A stretch of 64,000 nucleotides of DNA, taken from assembly GCA_905147135.1 (NCBI GenBank), contig LR990042.1, forward strand, positions 10,841,545-10,905,544, read 5' to 3'. Source of the DNA: Blastobasis lacticolella. Its lineage: Eukaryota; Arthropoda; Insecta; Lepidoptera; Blastobasidae. Below, piece after piece: positions 11,501-22,804 of the stretch (position 1 is the stretch's first letter; each line of letters opens with the position of its first letter). The notes below the pieces were generated by a model, which did not search any database, was not told the DNA's origin, and was given only the letters and a program-made list of their open reading frames with translations. Made by a program: the position numbers and the translations under genes.

Positions 11501-11816
11501 TGTATACTGCTACGGACTCTTTAGATAGGCATGACACAGTGTTACGTAAGTATGCCAAATTACGCCCTATAGGGTACAGTACCTCTGCATACAAAAATAG
11601 CATTAAAAGTTAAAACGCTGCAAAACGCACTATCTTAATTATTAACTCATATTTTTAATAGCTGGCAATGTGGGTATAGGTACTAACACGTACCTACTGT
11701 GCAGGCGCGAATCCAGGATTTGGTCCAGGGGGGGGGTGGGGGGGGGGGGGCAATCAATTTAGTGGGGTGATCAAACGTCTCAAAATCTGTAGTGGACACA
11801 CACAGCAAATATTGGC

Positions 11817-13018
11817 AAAAAACCGCAAATCGATGTACAGGATAGCCGTTTGGTATACGAGTACTTTAGGTTTAAACAATCATTTTGACCGGTAGTTCCT
11901 AAAAATATTCCCAGGGGGGGAACAGTAATATCGATATTAATTTTTTATATGGGATTTGAATTTTTTTTTCTCAGATTCCTATCGTGTTTGGTATCAAATG
12001 AAAGGGCATCATGAGCCGGTTCTAAAAATATACTACACCAATACCATTCGGCCACCTGTTTTCTAAAAATCCACGAAATATTTTCAAAACATACCAAGTT
12101 TGGACTCCTCCAGGTAGGAGACGGATTAGTCAATTTTTGTATAACATACGCCAAATGTCTCTAAATATACCCATATCCAACGACAAAAAGGCGATTTAAA
12201 AAATATTTTAATTTACTAATTTTAAAATACTTTTTTCTTTATTAAAAAGTTGAGATTTAGTATTTTTTTAAACTTATCGAACTCTACTGTACTGTAATAT
12301 TATTATTGTGTTTTATGCTATTATCTATATAAAATAATGCTCTTACGGTTTCTATCTCCCCCTCCCCCTTTCCTCTCTCCCTCCGCACTCCTCACTCTGC
12401 ACCTAAGCGAATTTGATTTCGCGAGCCATAGTCCTATTAATAATTTCGTTGTCCACTGTAAAATCCTCTCAGGTGCAGGAGGAGAAGGGGGGGGGGGGGA
12501 AGCGTATTAATATCAATATCAATTTAACATAGATTAACAATAGTAAAGTGCAGTACAGTTCGATATGATTCAAAAAATACTTTTATCTCAACTTTTTAAA
12601 TAAAGAAAAAAATATTTTAAAATTAGTAAATTAAAATATTTTTTAAATCGCCTTTTTGTCTTTGGATATGGGCATATTAAGAGTCATTTGGCGTATATTT
12701 TATAAAAATTTACTAATCCGTCTCCTACCTGGAGGAGTCCAAACTTGGTATGTTTTGAAAATATTTCTTGGATTTTAAGAAAACAGGTGGCTGAAAGTTA
12801 TTGGTGTAGTATATTTTTAGAACCGGCTTATGATACCCTTTCATTTGATACCAAACACGATAGGATTCCGAAAAAAAAAATTTTGATTCCCATATTAAAA
12901 ATTAATGTCAATATTACTGGCCTTGGGAATATTTTTAGGAACTACCGGTCAAAATGATTGTTTTAACCTAAAGTACCCGTGTACCAAACGGCTATCCTGT
13001 ACATCGATTTGCGGTTTT
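11817..13018. mobile_element. Foldback element 1: ~480-bp inverted arms around a ~245-bp loop
   Basis: The left arm (11,817-12,297) is the reverse complement of the right arm (12,542-13,018) along nearly the whole length, with scattered substitutions and small indels. The tips read AAAACCGCAAATCGATGTAC inward. The loop holds CT-rich and G-rich tracts. Each arm has a short open frame in the same sense relative to its arm, reading WCSIFLEP and LSFDTKHDR, with few replacements. No transposase is seen. A foldback or long-TIR non-autonomous element is the simplest reading; a local inverted duplication is the alternative. Confidence 0.85.
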
Positions 13019-13032
13019 TTTTTACGTAGCTC

Positions 13033-13600
13033 GACCACTACTGATAAATGAATGAGCGACCGTAGTGAGCTCGACATTTTTGACATTTGAGGTCTTAAAA
13101 GCTGGGGGTTATAAAAGCCTGAGGTGATAAGTGAATGAATGAGCGAGCTCGTTTTGGATATTTTGTGTCTTAACAGCAATGGGTGAATCTCAAAATAGTA
13201 ATTTATGGAAATCAATGGATAAGTGATTTCTAAGAGCTAGGTGGAATTGATAAGAAAAGTATCTGAAACCTATGAATAAGCGAGCGAAGCGAGCTCGAAA
13301 TTTGGATATTTTGAGTCTTAAAAGCTGGGGTGATCAATGAATCAGTATTTGACATTTTGGCTTAGGTTACTGATCGTAATAAAAGACAATAATTTAATTA
13401 ATGGGCAATCGTAGCACGTACGAAACTTACTAGCTTGGGTGATTGTAAAAATGAATATTTGAGCGATCGCAGAGAGCTCGGAATTTTCGATTTTGAAAGA
13501 TTGGTGAATAGCATGAAAAAACTGAAGGCAATGAATGAGCGAGCGAAGCGAGCTCAAAATTTTTGACATTTCTGTTCTAAAAAGCTAGAGATTAATAAAA
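13033..13600 (+). repeat. Family D repeat, uninterrupted copy
   Basis: Contains the reiterated GAGCGAGCGAAGCGAGCTCG plus 'gtcttaaaagctggggtgat' units. It spans without interruption the point where the copy at 1-3,545 carries a LINE, so it represents the empty site. Confidence 0.75.
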
Positions 13601-14164
13601 TAATTTTTGGACAAACCAGTGGATGATTGTGAGTCAGAGTCGGAGCTGAGCTGGATCCGCGCCAGCTACTCTGCCACAAGTTATTCAATATAATCAATTC
13701 ATTACTAGATGTAATGCGGCCAAATATTTTATCGTGACTAATGAACGAGACAAAGATCAAATTCGGAATCTACATTTTGTACACGGAAAGTTTTGCGTAA
13801 CTTACTAATAAAACAATTTACATGAATATATATTTACTGCTTTTCGAAGTATTCTCCATTACATTTTGAACATTTTATCATTCGTTCAAACCATTTTTGA
13901 AAACATGAGGGTCATTAGTTTAAGGGCATGTTACACATATTATCGGGTTTGTTACCACGGTTAGTATTGTTTTTACCTCGATATTATGTGTAGTGAAAGT
14001 GTAGTGAATAACCACGAAAGTCTTAAAACCTATAAGGGCATGTTTTTCATATGCTGGTTGAAAACTATCAAAGCCTCTTCCGTCACCGTTAATGTCAAAC
14101 CTCTCATCAAATCTTTGGCTTTTGAGAAAATGAAAAAATCGCATGGTGCCAGGTCTAGACTATG

Positions 14165-14515
14165 TATGCCGGGATGGGTAGCCAACTAATACTAAACTTA
14201 AAAATAAAATGTTTATTTATTTAAACATAACTGTTAAAGGTCGAACAAAATGTAAAAATAAATTTTTAAGTTGGCACTATGTTCCATTATTATTACAACC
14301 TCTAAAATGGTTGAAAACTATTGACATGTATGACATGTATGACTATTGTATGACAAATACAATATTATCCAATACATCGTACCCAGTGTTTATATCTTGT
14401 TTGCTAAGAACCTATTTCAAGCGATTATCAATTACCAAAATTGTCGGGGCGCCATCTAGTGAGTGGTTAGGAATGCTTTAGATACCTATTGGAAAACTGC
14501 TCATTGGGATCGTGC
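14165..14515. repeat. Family E repeat inserted in the mariner relic
   Basis: Shares 'gccaactaat', 'ttaaacataact' and 'ggcactatgttccatt' with 3,546-3,840. It separates the mariner blocks encoding DLAPCDFF and RGRSVGKK. Confidence 0.5.
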
Positions 14516-14715
14516 AGACAAACGGGTCTTGTCCGGGATAAAAAACGCAATAATTTTTTTGCCTACGCTTCTCCCCTGCGTCAATTTTGATAGTTTGATG
14601 TCGCCGCCGTCAAACTCCCATACAGAAGACTGTTGCTTTCTTTCCGGCATGTAACAATATATCCATGTTGCATCTCCTGTCACAATGTCATACAAAGCAT
14701 TTGAACGTCCGTGAT

Positions 14716-14958
14716 CGTTCGTGGGCAGGGCACATAGCTCGAAGAACAGATGGCCGATGGGGCAGTAAAGTTCTCGAGTGGCGACCACGTACCGCAAGAC
14801 ACAGCGTGGGTAGGCCTTCCACAAGGTGGACCGACGACCTGGTAAGGATCGCAGGTACCAGCTGGATGCGGAAGGCACAGGACCGGCCTTTGTGGAGATC
14901 TCTGAGTGAGACCTATGCCCAGCAGTGGGCGTCTTCTGGCTGATATGATGATGATGAT
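14716..14958 (+). mobile_element. RTE family A LINE, 3' terminal fragment
   Basis: Encodes the C-terminal RTE segment WAGHIARRTDGRWGSKVLEW and GRPSTRWTDDLVRIAG, ending ..QQWASSG, stop and a GATGATGAT tail. It matches the 3' end of the long element at 48,575-48,810. It lies within mariner sequence in the opposite orientation, upstream of the YDIVTGD block. Confidence 0.85.
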
Positions 14959-15746
14959 AATCGTTCTTTAAAAAAATTAATTAACACCAATCAACTCGAG
15001 TCCGATTTTCTTCTGGTGCAATTTCATGAGCGCGCACCGGCAACAAAGAAATGTCAATGTAAGATATTTTTTAATTGGCTCTTTCCATTGCCATACGACG
15101 GTTCTTTCAATTTGTTGCCTTACAATAGCCATCATCTTCCACAGTGATCGCAGCCGTCTAGCCATCTTTGACAGCTCCGCTTGCGTGATGCGTGTATGGT
15201 GACAATTTCTACCAACATCTACATTGACTCTGATTGTGTAGGATCATCCGCCAATCCGCCTCCTTTGTACACCGAAAGTACGTGAATTGTCTATGCACCA
15301 AGAATTTCTACCACAAACGTTAGCTTATGTCAGATAACGTTAGCTTATGTCGAATTCCATCCATTTTTTCTACCACAAACGATTGTAGATTAACGAAACC
15401 TCTTGGCTAAGGCCGCAGGTGACCTTCACGAATTTGATCATGGAGAGAAACACGGCCACGATCAAATTCTGTGTACCAACGCCTAACGGTGCTCAAATGA
15501 GGTGCTTCCCTTCCAAAAGTATTTTGAAGACGAGCAGAGCAGTCTTGAACAGTGAACTTTTAAAACCATTTCAAAAAATCATCGCCTAAAATCTTTAGCG
15601 TTAATTCCATTTTTGCTACGGACGACGAACTTTAACTTATGATAAAAAAAACAATTGACACGCGATTACCCGCCAATTTTTTTTAAACCAATTATTATTT
15701 CTTGTTTTAAAAATATAATGTTCGAAAATCAAACATTTATGAGTGG

Positions 15747-15870
15747 CCTGGGGGCTTACCATGAGCTCTTATAGCAGGACCTAAACAGAACTGCCTTGCT
15801 TAGAACGAGACAGTGCTATACGTAGTGCTCGTTCTAAGCAGGGCAGTTCTGGCTCATGGTAAGCTCTCTG
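15747..15870. mobile_element. Hairpin MITE, copy 1
   Basis: Arms at 15,787-15,809 and 15,828-15,850 are complementary over 23 nt with one mismatch. Outer sequences 'cttaccatgagc' and 'gctcatggtaag' also pair. About 75 bases of the left side recur at 34,270-34,346. Confidence 0.7.
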
Positions 15871-16490
15871 GAGCGCAGAACTTTCAGTGTTCTCTATGTA
15901 ACTGTCATGCCCCGTGATTGTACCTGCTTACAATTACGTAGATGCAATGATGAGGCGATTTAATTTTCGTTACCATTCACGCATTTTTTCTTCAGTCTCA
16001 AGCCGTTCCTTATTGTTGTTGATGAATATCTGCACGCACTTCCAGAGCAGCAGGAGGCCCATCATCACGATGCCAAAGATGATCAGACGCGCGGCGAGTT
16101 GTGCTCCCATATGTCGCTGGTAATCAGGTGGCGCCCCATACCTTTGGGAAAAGTTCAGTGCACTTAGTAAACATTTCACTCTATCATTTTACTTCATCTC
16201 TGTGGGTATAAAGGCTACGGGTCAGAAGTCATCGCCAGGATTATGACCATCCTCCGCGCATTCGCTGTGCCGCGCCTGGGGTATACGGGGAACGTGGTAG
16301 GGGAAATCCGTTATATTTAGGTTGGCGTTCCAATGACGGACTTCCGTCTTCTTTCGGATCCTCGGACCGTAGACATGTTTAGGCTGTAGGCGTCAAGAAA
16401 CCACATGCCACTGGATGCGGTTATGACCAAAAAGATTGGAAAGTTAGCTACCTAGACTGGCAATTTTTATTCTTTTTTTGCTTTCTGGTT
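15871..16490. other. Intergenic, nothing recognised
   Basis: No coding motif found. Short opposing open frames around 15,914-16,179 overlap each other and carry no recognisable domain. Confidence 0.5.
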
Positions 16491-16630
16491 GTGACCCAAG
16501 TGCTATCGTTTCAACTGGCCGTGGTAGTGGTATCGGCTCCGATGGTGGTGGTCACATCGCGTGTAGCGTCTTCGCCACCAGCCGTAACCGTGACATGTGT
16601 AGTGAACGCATTAAACGAATGGACCCGATG
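16491..16630 (+). other. Val-rich low-complexity block related to 10,330-10,440
   Basis: Reads LAVVVVSAPMVVVTSRVA and PAVTVTCVVNA. The DNA resembles 10,330-10,440 (tggtggtcgcatcgc; accgtgacgtgtgtggt), so both may derive from one repetitive ancestral sequence. Confidence 0.3.
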
Positions 16631-16799
16631 CAGTTTTCTTTATTTGAAAATTTTTATTTATTTTAACTTCATGCACATATTACATACAATGGCGGACTTA
16701 AAGCTTCATAGCTTTTTCTACCAGTTAACCGGAGAGTTGGTAGTAAGAAATATTACAGGGCGGTGCAGGATTATTGACAAAAATATTGGTGAACTCATT

Positions 16800-17994
16800 G
16801 GGCGGTATTCACAGTTGATTCTTAAATGTAAGTCGGTCTTAAGGCGATCTTAAGATCGCATTTCGATTCACAGACGCACCTTAAGACCGTCTTAAGGCAG
16901 AAGTCATATCGCTACCTTACCCAAGGCAGAACTAATTCACAAACGATGCTTGAGCTCGGTCTCAAGACCATCTTACTGCGCATGATTCACAGTCGATTCT
17001 GAGAGATCCTAAATGCCAACATAACCTCACTATTTGAGCACAGCAGTCGAAATATTTCAAGTCGACGTTACACTCGACTTAAGATGATCTCAGAAACATT
17101 ATATTTTTATGAATAATACGGTTTCAGTTCTATCAATGGTATTAATTATTTCATGATAGGAGTATTGGAAGTGATTCGTATACATTTCATTAAACGCTAT
17201 TGTGTTTGCACGCGTTTGTAATGTATTGGTGAGTTTTTCGAAGTTTTTTGGAGAATATTTTCTCTATGTACAGAACTCTGAAATCTTTGGAGTCTCAGCG
17301 CAGACTCCGTACGTTTAATTTTCGCGCATCCAATCACGTCTCGTAGCTCTCCCCACCGAAGGGTCTGGCCTCTTGTGAGTAGGCCCTTTCATGCTCGTGA
17401 GAGGGTTCGATCGCTGTTGTGCTCGACTCTAGTACGTTCGAATAAACAAAACTCTCGATATTTTTTTCGATAAACATTACAAACTACTAAAATTTTATGG
17501 AGGAACCCATAAAATTACAAGTACCGTCGGAATATGTTATTGTTTAATGCTGACGTCTTAACCACATCCCCTATTACATTCCTCTCATAACTCGTTAATA
17601 ATCTAATTTTATAATGAATGCCTATTCCTTTCTGATAAAATATTAAAATAATTATATCGAATGTATTGCTCTTTGCAATTTCGCGGTCTTTTTGCGAAAG
17701 TTACTAGCGCACTCTGTCGACGAATTTCACATTCGTCACAAAACTATATGAGCTTTTTGATTGGCTGCTCTAACGGAATAATTCCGGAAAGACCCGAACC
17801 TCATGTGAGATCGTCTCAAGCATTGACTTCGCTAAGGTGATCTTAAACGAAATAAGTAAATGGTTGTGACCAAATTCTTACGTAAGGTGATCTTACTTTC
17901 CGACTAAGGTCTTAAGATCGTCTCAGTGTCTTAAGACGAACTTACGTGAGGCGATCCCAAGAACGGTCTTGAGACTCGACTGTGAATACGGCCC
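16800..17994. mobile_element. 1.2-kb TIR element with CTTAAG-rich subterminal repeats
   Basis: The left end GGGCGGTATTCACAGTTGA and the reversed right end GGGCCGTATTCACAGTCGA form terminal inverted repeats. ATT flanks both sides (16,797-16,799 and 17,995-17,997), consistent with a 3-bp target duplication. Both subterminal regions are crowded with TTAAGAYC/GGTCTTAAG motifs and with internal restarts of 'gattcacag'. No transposase is visible, so it is non-autonomous. A PIF/Harbinger-like origin is a guess from the 3-bp duplication. Confidence 0.75.
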
Positions 17995-18195
17995 ATTAAC
18001 TCTAAGTACTTATGTATAAGTATTTTTTTTTTTAAAGTTGACATGTCTATTGACTAAATTATTATTTTTTATATTTTTGTAATCTTATAATAAGCTATTG
18101 CTTGTAAAAATATATATGGGTTCTAATAGCCTGAAATAAAGATATTATTATTATTATTATAAGCAAAGAGCATTGAACATTTACTATGGAGAAAA

Positions 18196-18526
18196 TCACC
18201 ACCCACTTTCCGCCATTTTGAAAAAATATCGATTTTGCAACCACTCATAAAACTTATGCCAATCGATAGGAAACTTTAATATCTATCGATCACTATGTTC
18301 AAAAATGTCGAAAACGGTATACCTTGCGAGATATCGCAAGTCAAAGATGTACATTATCTACCGACACACGGGGAACAAATACCTCCTACTAAGTCTACTC
18401 ATAGTCAAATATCTTTTAAACTACTAAACCGATTTCGATTAAATAAAGTTAGAAATAATTTAGATTAAAATACAGAAAACCGCATTGAAATTGGTTTATC
18501 CGTTCGGGAGCTACAGATAGACGGAT
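18196..18526 (+). repeat. Left arm of a large inverted repeat
   Basis: Runs from 'tcaccacccactttccgcca' to 'ctacagatagacggat' and is the reverse complement of 22,309-22,650. By eye there are about eight substitutions and one ~10-bp indel over roughly 330 bases. Confidence 0.9.
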
Positions 18527-18639
18527 ACACGCGTTAAACTTACAACAAAAATTAAACTAAAATAAAGTGTATTGTAAGATGATGTGTTCACCAACACACA
18601 AAATACTTTATTTCATAATAATATGCCACACGGCTCTCG

Positions 18640-18850
18640 AGACTGTTCAATTAGTCTCCGGTTCCCAGAGGTAGACCATGGTCAACCTCGCTTCGCCACA
18701 TACCGTTGGCATTTGGCACACCTAACAAGTGGCGAGCTCGTAGCGGTGCTGAAGTTTGACTAGTCTCAAAGTACAAAACGGTCACCCATTCAGTTAAAGG
18801 ACGCTATGAACATTACTTAACCTAGGTTATCGGTCTGGCAAGTTTTTATT
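18640..18850 (-). mobile_element. 5S rRNA-derived SINE, copy 1
   Basis: On the minus strand a box-A-like GGTTAAGTAATG starts at 18,822. Exactly 30 bases later a box-C-like TGAATGGGTGACCG starts at 18,792. This is the spacing of the type 1 polymerase III promoter inside 5S rRNA. A downstream body (aacttcagcaccgc, acgagctcg, ttaggtgtgcc) matches the copy at 52,255-52,505. Confidence 0.65.
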
Positions 18851-18976
18851 TTATGGAATAAGATAATTAAGTTAAGTTGCTTAATGCAGTGCAAACACTG
18901 TAAGAGCAAGCTCCTCAACGTTGTACCTACATCGCCTAGCACTTGCCATGCATATGACGTTAATAATGTGACCAGC

Positions 18977-19137
18977 GGGGCTATTGGCTAACTCAGTTGA
19001 CAACTGTATTTGACACTAGATAATTCTACACCACGTCATCTACGTTGAAAACTGGCAATAGCGTCTACCAAATTTGAGTAGTTTCAGATTTTTTTATGTC
19101 AAATTCAGTTGTCCACTGAGATAGCCGATAGGCCCTC
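18977..19137. mobile_element. Small MITE with ~30-bp inverted ends
   Basis: The left end GGGGCTATTGGCTAACTCAG (continuing TTGACAACTG) pairs with the reversed right end GAGGGCCTATCGGCTATCTC (continuing AGTGGACAACTG). No ORF. Confidence 0.65.
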
Positions 19138-19318
19138 AGATCCCAGAAATCTGTGTTTTTAGACAACTTCTTTTTATTTTGATGGGACATATTTACCCAA
19201 GTAAATTACCGACTTGCAATGCGAGAGTACCGGGTTCAAATCTCACTGCCGCCATGTATCAATGACGGGCGGATGGTAGTCGCCGCATGTTAAAAGCCAA
19301 AACACCGCAAAAAATATA

Positions 19319-22308
19319 ATGAAAAGGTCCTCTGTTGGAAGTAAACACCATATTAGGGCGTCGCCGCTGAACGACGTGCAGGCATATTGCCCTACACCTG
19401 CGATAAGTGGGCTAGGGCTACCCTGTCACGCGCGGGCAGGGTTAAAGAAGTTAGCGCCTAACAGTAGGAAGCTCCGCTTCGCCACCCTAAACGTCGATCT
19501 CTGATCGGCCGGTCTCGAGAGCTGGATGACTTGTTGCACAGGCGCCGCGTTCAGGTTGCATTCCTGCAAGAGACGAAGTGGCGTGGCTCCAAGTCTAGGG
19601 AAATCGGGCAGGGATATAAGCTGTTGTACACCGGATCGGCAGAAGGGAGGAATGGGGTCGCTATTGTGGTGGGCGACGAGTTCCGGAACGGCATTCTGGA
19701 GGTGAACAGAGTGAGCGATCGACTCATGGTGATCAAGGCGCAAATTGAGGGTATAACAATCAACCTCATTAGCGCCTATGCTCCCCAGTCCGGCTGCGCC
19801 GACGCCGAAAAAACTGCCTTCTGTAACAGTTTCGAAAATACCCTGCCAAATATACTATCCTTCGAACAGATTGTGGTTAGTGCGGACCTCAACGGTCATG
19901 TGGGCCAGAGGAGCGAGGAGTTCGGTCAGGTGCACGATGGATTTGGTTATGGCCAGCGAAACAGTGAGGGAGAAGATATTCTCTGAACCTCACTGGCCGC
20001 CGACTTAACCGTAGTCAACACCTTCTTCCAGAAAAGACCAGAACACCTCATAACCTATCAAAGTGGCCCGCACCAATCACAGATCGATTATCTGCTGATC
20101 CTAAGACGTGACATCGGTCACGTATCCAAGTGCAAGATCATCCAGGGGGAATGCCTCACTACACAGCACCGAGTCCTTGTCATGGTCGTCCGCGTGAGTA
20201 GTAGACGGCCTACGGCAGAACGCTGCGTACCGTCTATTAAGTGGCGGAGTCTGAGCAGCACGAGCCAGGAGTTCATGGAGGCAGCCGAAAGCCTTGATTG
20301 GAGCGCAAAGGGTGAAACCTTCAATGAGCTCTGGTGTCACTATCAGAAATCCATCCTCAAACCCGGACGAACAGTAGGTACTCGGCACGTCGAAAGCGTC
20401 CGACGAATTGACAAGGATACGGGGTGGTGGAATGGTGAGGTGCAGGAAGCGGTTAGGGACAAAAAGGCATGTTTCAAGAAATGGCAGCACAGCAACTCAC
20501 TATCGGATAAGGAAGTGTACTTGGGAGCGAAGCGTTGATGTAAAATGGCGGTGGCAAAAGCGCGGTCGGCCCAGCTGGCTCCGCTCTACGATGCGTTGGA
20601 TTCTGTGGAGGGGCACAAGCTCGTCTACAAGCTGGCAAAACCGTGGAGTCGAGCCAGTCTGGATGTGACAAAGTGTGTTGCCATAAAAGGTACGGATGGC
20701 GTTTTGCTTACAAGTGCAAACTTTATTAAAGACCGGTGGTGCTGTCATTTTAAGGAACTGTCTAACGATGCCAACAACTACGTACCACCACAGCTTCCTG
20801 CAAACCTTGGCATGATAAGCCCGATCCCTGATGAGATGGAGAAGTCTCTGGTACGTATGAAGAACGGAAAAGCTATTGGACATGACGGAATACCCATAGA
20901 AACCTGGAAAACAATGGGGACCCGGGGCGTACTCTTGCCCACTGAGCTATTCAACAGGATTGTAGCTACGGGGCTTATAACTGACGCGTGGCGCGTAAAT
21001 ATTATCACACCAATCTATAAAGGAAAAGGCAGTGTGCAAGAGTGCGGCAACTATCGAGGTATCAAACTTATGAGCCACACAATGAAGCTATTCGAACGGA
21101 TTGTTGACCAGAGACTTCGCCAGGAATACTCCTTGTCGGAATGCCAATACGGCTTCAGGCTGCTTCGGGCTGCAGCACCATGGATCCAGTCTTTGCTCTC
21201 AAGGTCCTCCAGGAGTCCCATAGCAGTAGGAATCAACCGTTGCATTACGCATTTCTCGACCTGCAGAGGGCTTTCGACAGTGTCCCTCGGGAGATAATCT
21301 GGTGGGCTCTGAGAGCAAAGTCTGTGCCCGAGGCGTACATTTCTATTATACAGGACATGTATGCCAATACTGGAGCTATTGTCAAAACCATCGTAGGCCA
21401 TACTAACCCTTACCGATTACTGTAGGTGTCCACCAGGGTTCTGTGTTAAGTCCTTACTTGTTTTGCACAGTGCTCGATGCCCTCTCTGCGGAAATTCAGG
21501 ACATGCCTCCTTGGCTAATGAAGTACGCCGACGACATTGTACTGGTGAGCAAGCTTAGGCAAGATCTTGAGACCAGAGTAAACACGTGGAAAGATGTGCT
21601 AGAAAACTGTGGTTTAAAGATGAATATCGCCATAACAGAGAATATGGTCAGCTGCAGCGCGGATCCCGACACCATTCGTATAGGTAACGAAGCTGTCAAA
21701 TGAACAGATAAATTCAAATACCTCGTATCCGTGATGCACGAGTCTGGCGATATCGGCCCCGATGTCAAATCCCGAATCTCTGCGGCTTAAGCCAAATGGC
21801 GGGAACTCACGGCAGTCATATGTGACCCTAAAATCCCTGTAAAGCTCAAAGGGCTTATATACAAGAGTATAATTGAACCGGTGATGCTCTATGGCTGCGA
21901 GACATGGCCAGCGCTGACGAAACACGTTCGCGAACTCCACGCCAAGACGCCAACGAAATGAAATTGCTGCGCTGGATGTGCGGAGTTACGCGACTCGATC
22001 GAGTACGTAACGAGTACATCCGCGGCAGCCTTGGTGTGTGGGATATCGCAGATGGGATCGAGGAGGCTCGTCTGCGCTGGTTTGGTTACGTGTTGCGTAA
22101 GCCTCAGGGATACGTGGGAAATAGGTGCCTGAATCTGCCGGTATCAGGAAAGAGGCTCCGTGGGCGGCATAAGAAGCGATGGATTGACATCGCTGAGTCC
22201 AATGCGAGAACCAACGGCTTACGACAAGGGGATGCCGAAGACCGGGCGAAGGGAGAAGTAGGAAAGCGGACCCTGGCAGAGGCCGGGATAAGTGCTAGAA
22301 CGATGATG
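19319..22308 (+). mobile_element. RTE family B LINE, near full length, inactivated
   Basis: Contains an endonuclease region, a reverse transcriptase and the C-terminal RTE segment (FGYVLRKPQGYVGN), ending in a GATGAT tail at about 22,300. The parts occur in the order and total length (~3 kb) of an RTE-clade element. Frameshifts and stops occur near 19,502, 19,986, 20,535, 21,165 and 21,424. The element lies between the two inverted arms at 18,196-18,526 and 22,309-22,650, with the right arm starting exactly at its 3' tail. Confidence 0.9.
19480..20100 (+). pseudogene. RTE-B endonuclease domain remnant
   Basis: Reads KLRFATLNVDL, then after a frame change HRRRVQVAFLQETKW (catalytic Glu), NGVAIVVGDEF, ITINLISAYAPQSG and VVSADLNGHVG. 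The usual GDFNG aspartate box appears as SADLNGH. A stop at 19,984 precedes TFFQKRPEHLITYQSG and QIDYLLI in the next open stretch. The nick-making domain for target-primed reverse transcription is recognisable but not intact. Confidence 0.85.
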
Positions 22309-22380
22309 ATCCGTCTATCTGTAGCTCCCGAACGGATAAACCAATTTCAATGCGGTTTCCTGTATTTGAAAGGTCTTTTA
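20545..22380 (+). pseudogene. RTE-B reverse transcriptase and C-terminal domain remnant
   Basis: Motifs in order: MKNGKAIGHDGIPIETWKTM, NIITPIYKGKG, NYRGIKLMSHTMKLFERIV, SECQYGFRL, a frame change near 21,165, HYAFLDLQRAFDSVP (motif A, Asp present), a stop at 21,423, MLSPYLFCTVLDALS, LMKYADDIVLVS (YADD box), then further breaks before MKLLRWMCGVTRLDRVRNEY and GRHKKRWIDI. The catalytic residues are visible but split over several frames. The stretch past about 22,308 is read-through into the inverted repeat. Confidence 0.9.
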
Positions 22381-22650
22381 ATCTAAATTATTTCTAACTT
22401 TATTTAATCGAAATCGGTTTAGTAGTTTAGAAGTTATTTGACTATGAGTAGACTTAGTAGGAGGTATTTGTTCCCCATGTGTCGGTAGATAATGTACATC
22501 TTTGACTTGCGATATCTCGCAAGGTATACCGTTTTCGACATTTTTGAACATAGTGATCGATAGATATTAAAGTTTCCTATCGATTGGCATAAGTTTTATG
22601 AGTAGCTGCAAAATCGATATTTTTTCAAAATGGCGGAAATTGGGTGGTGA
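22309..22650 (-). repeat. Right arm of a large inverted repeat
   Basis: Reverse complement of 18,196-18,526, starting 'atccgtctatctgtagctcc' and ending 'tgggtggtga'. It has an extra 'gacctttcaa' (on the reverse strand) relative to the left arm. Confidence 0.9.
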
Positions 22651-22804
22651 CCGAAATGTACTATGCTATTTGACATAGATTCACAAACCAAGACTGACAG
22701 TAACAGAAAATATCAGAAGAAAAAGAAAGAAAAGAGAAAGCAAATGAAGATAACACAACGTGTTGATAATGAAAGAATGATAAAGGAACAACAAAAGGTT
22801 GTAA

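Larger units (their letters stand above)
13785..15665 (-). mobile_element. Tc1/mariner (mariner-type) transposon relic with nested insertions
   Basis: Read on the minus strand, the transposase remnants run from about 15,610 downward: LSTVRRWYTEFDRGRVSLHD (helix-turn-helix side, about 15,500-15,440), then YDIVTGDATWIYCY (first catalytic aspartate, about 14,690-14,645), RGRSVGKK, then DLAPCDFF (a mariner signature containing a further catalytic aspartate, about 14,140), and a C-terminal WFERM and GEYFEKQ near 13,895-13,840. Stops, frameshifts and a rewritten N-terminal third leave it inactive. Two younger sequences sit inside (14,165-14,515 and 14,716-14,958). Terminal inverted repeats could not be fixed, so the ends are approximate. 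Confidence 0.75.

Noticed and set aside
11728..11752. G-rich run as a possible quadruplex regulator
   Set aside because: Looks like a simple homopolymer in repeat DNA, with no gene near it.
19195..19265. tRNA-like B box (gggttcaaatctc)
   Set aside because: No convincing A box or repeated body; probably a SINE remnant, too short to call.
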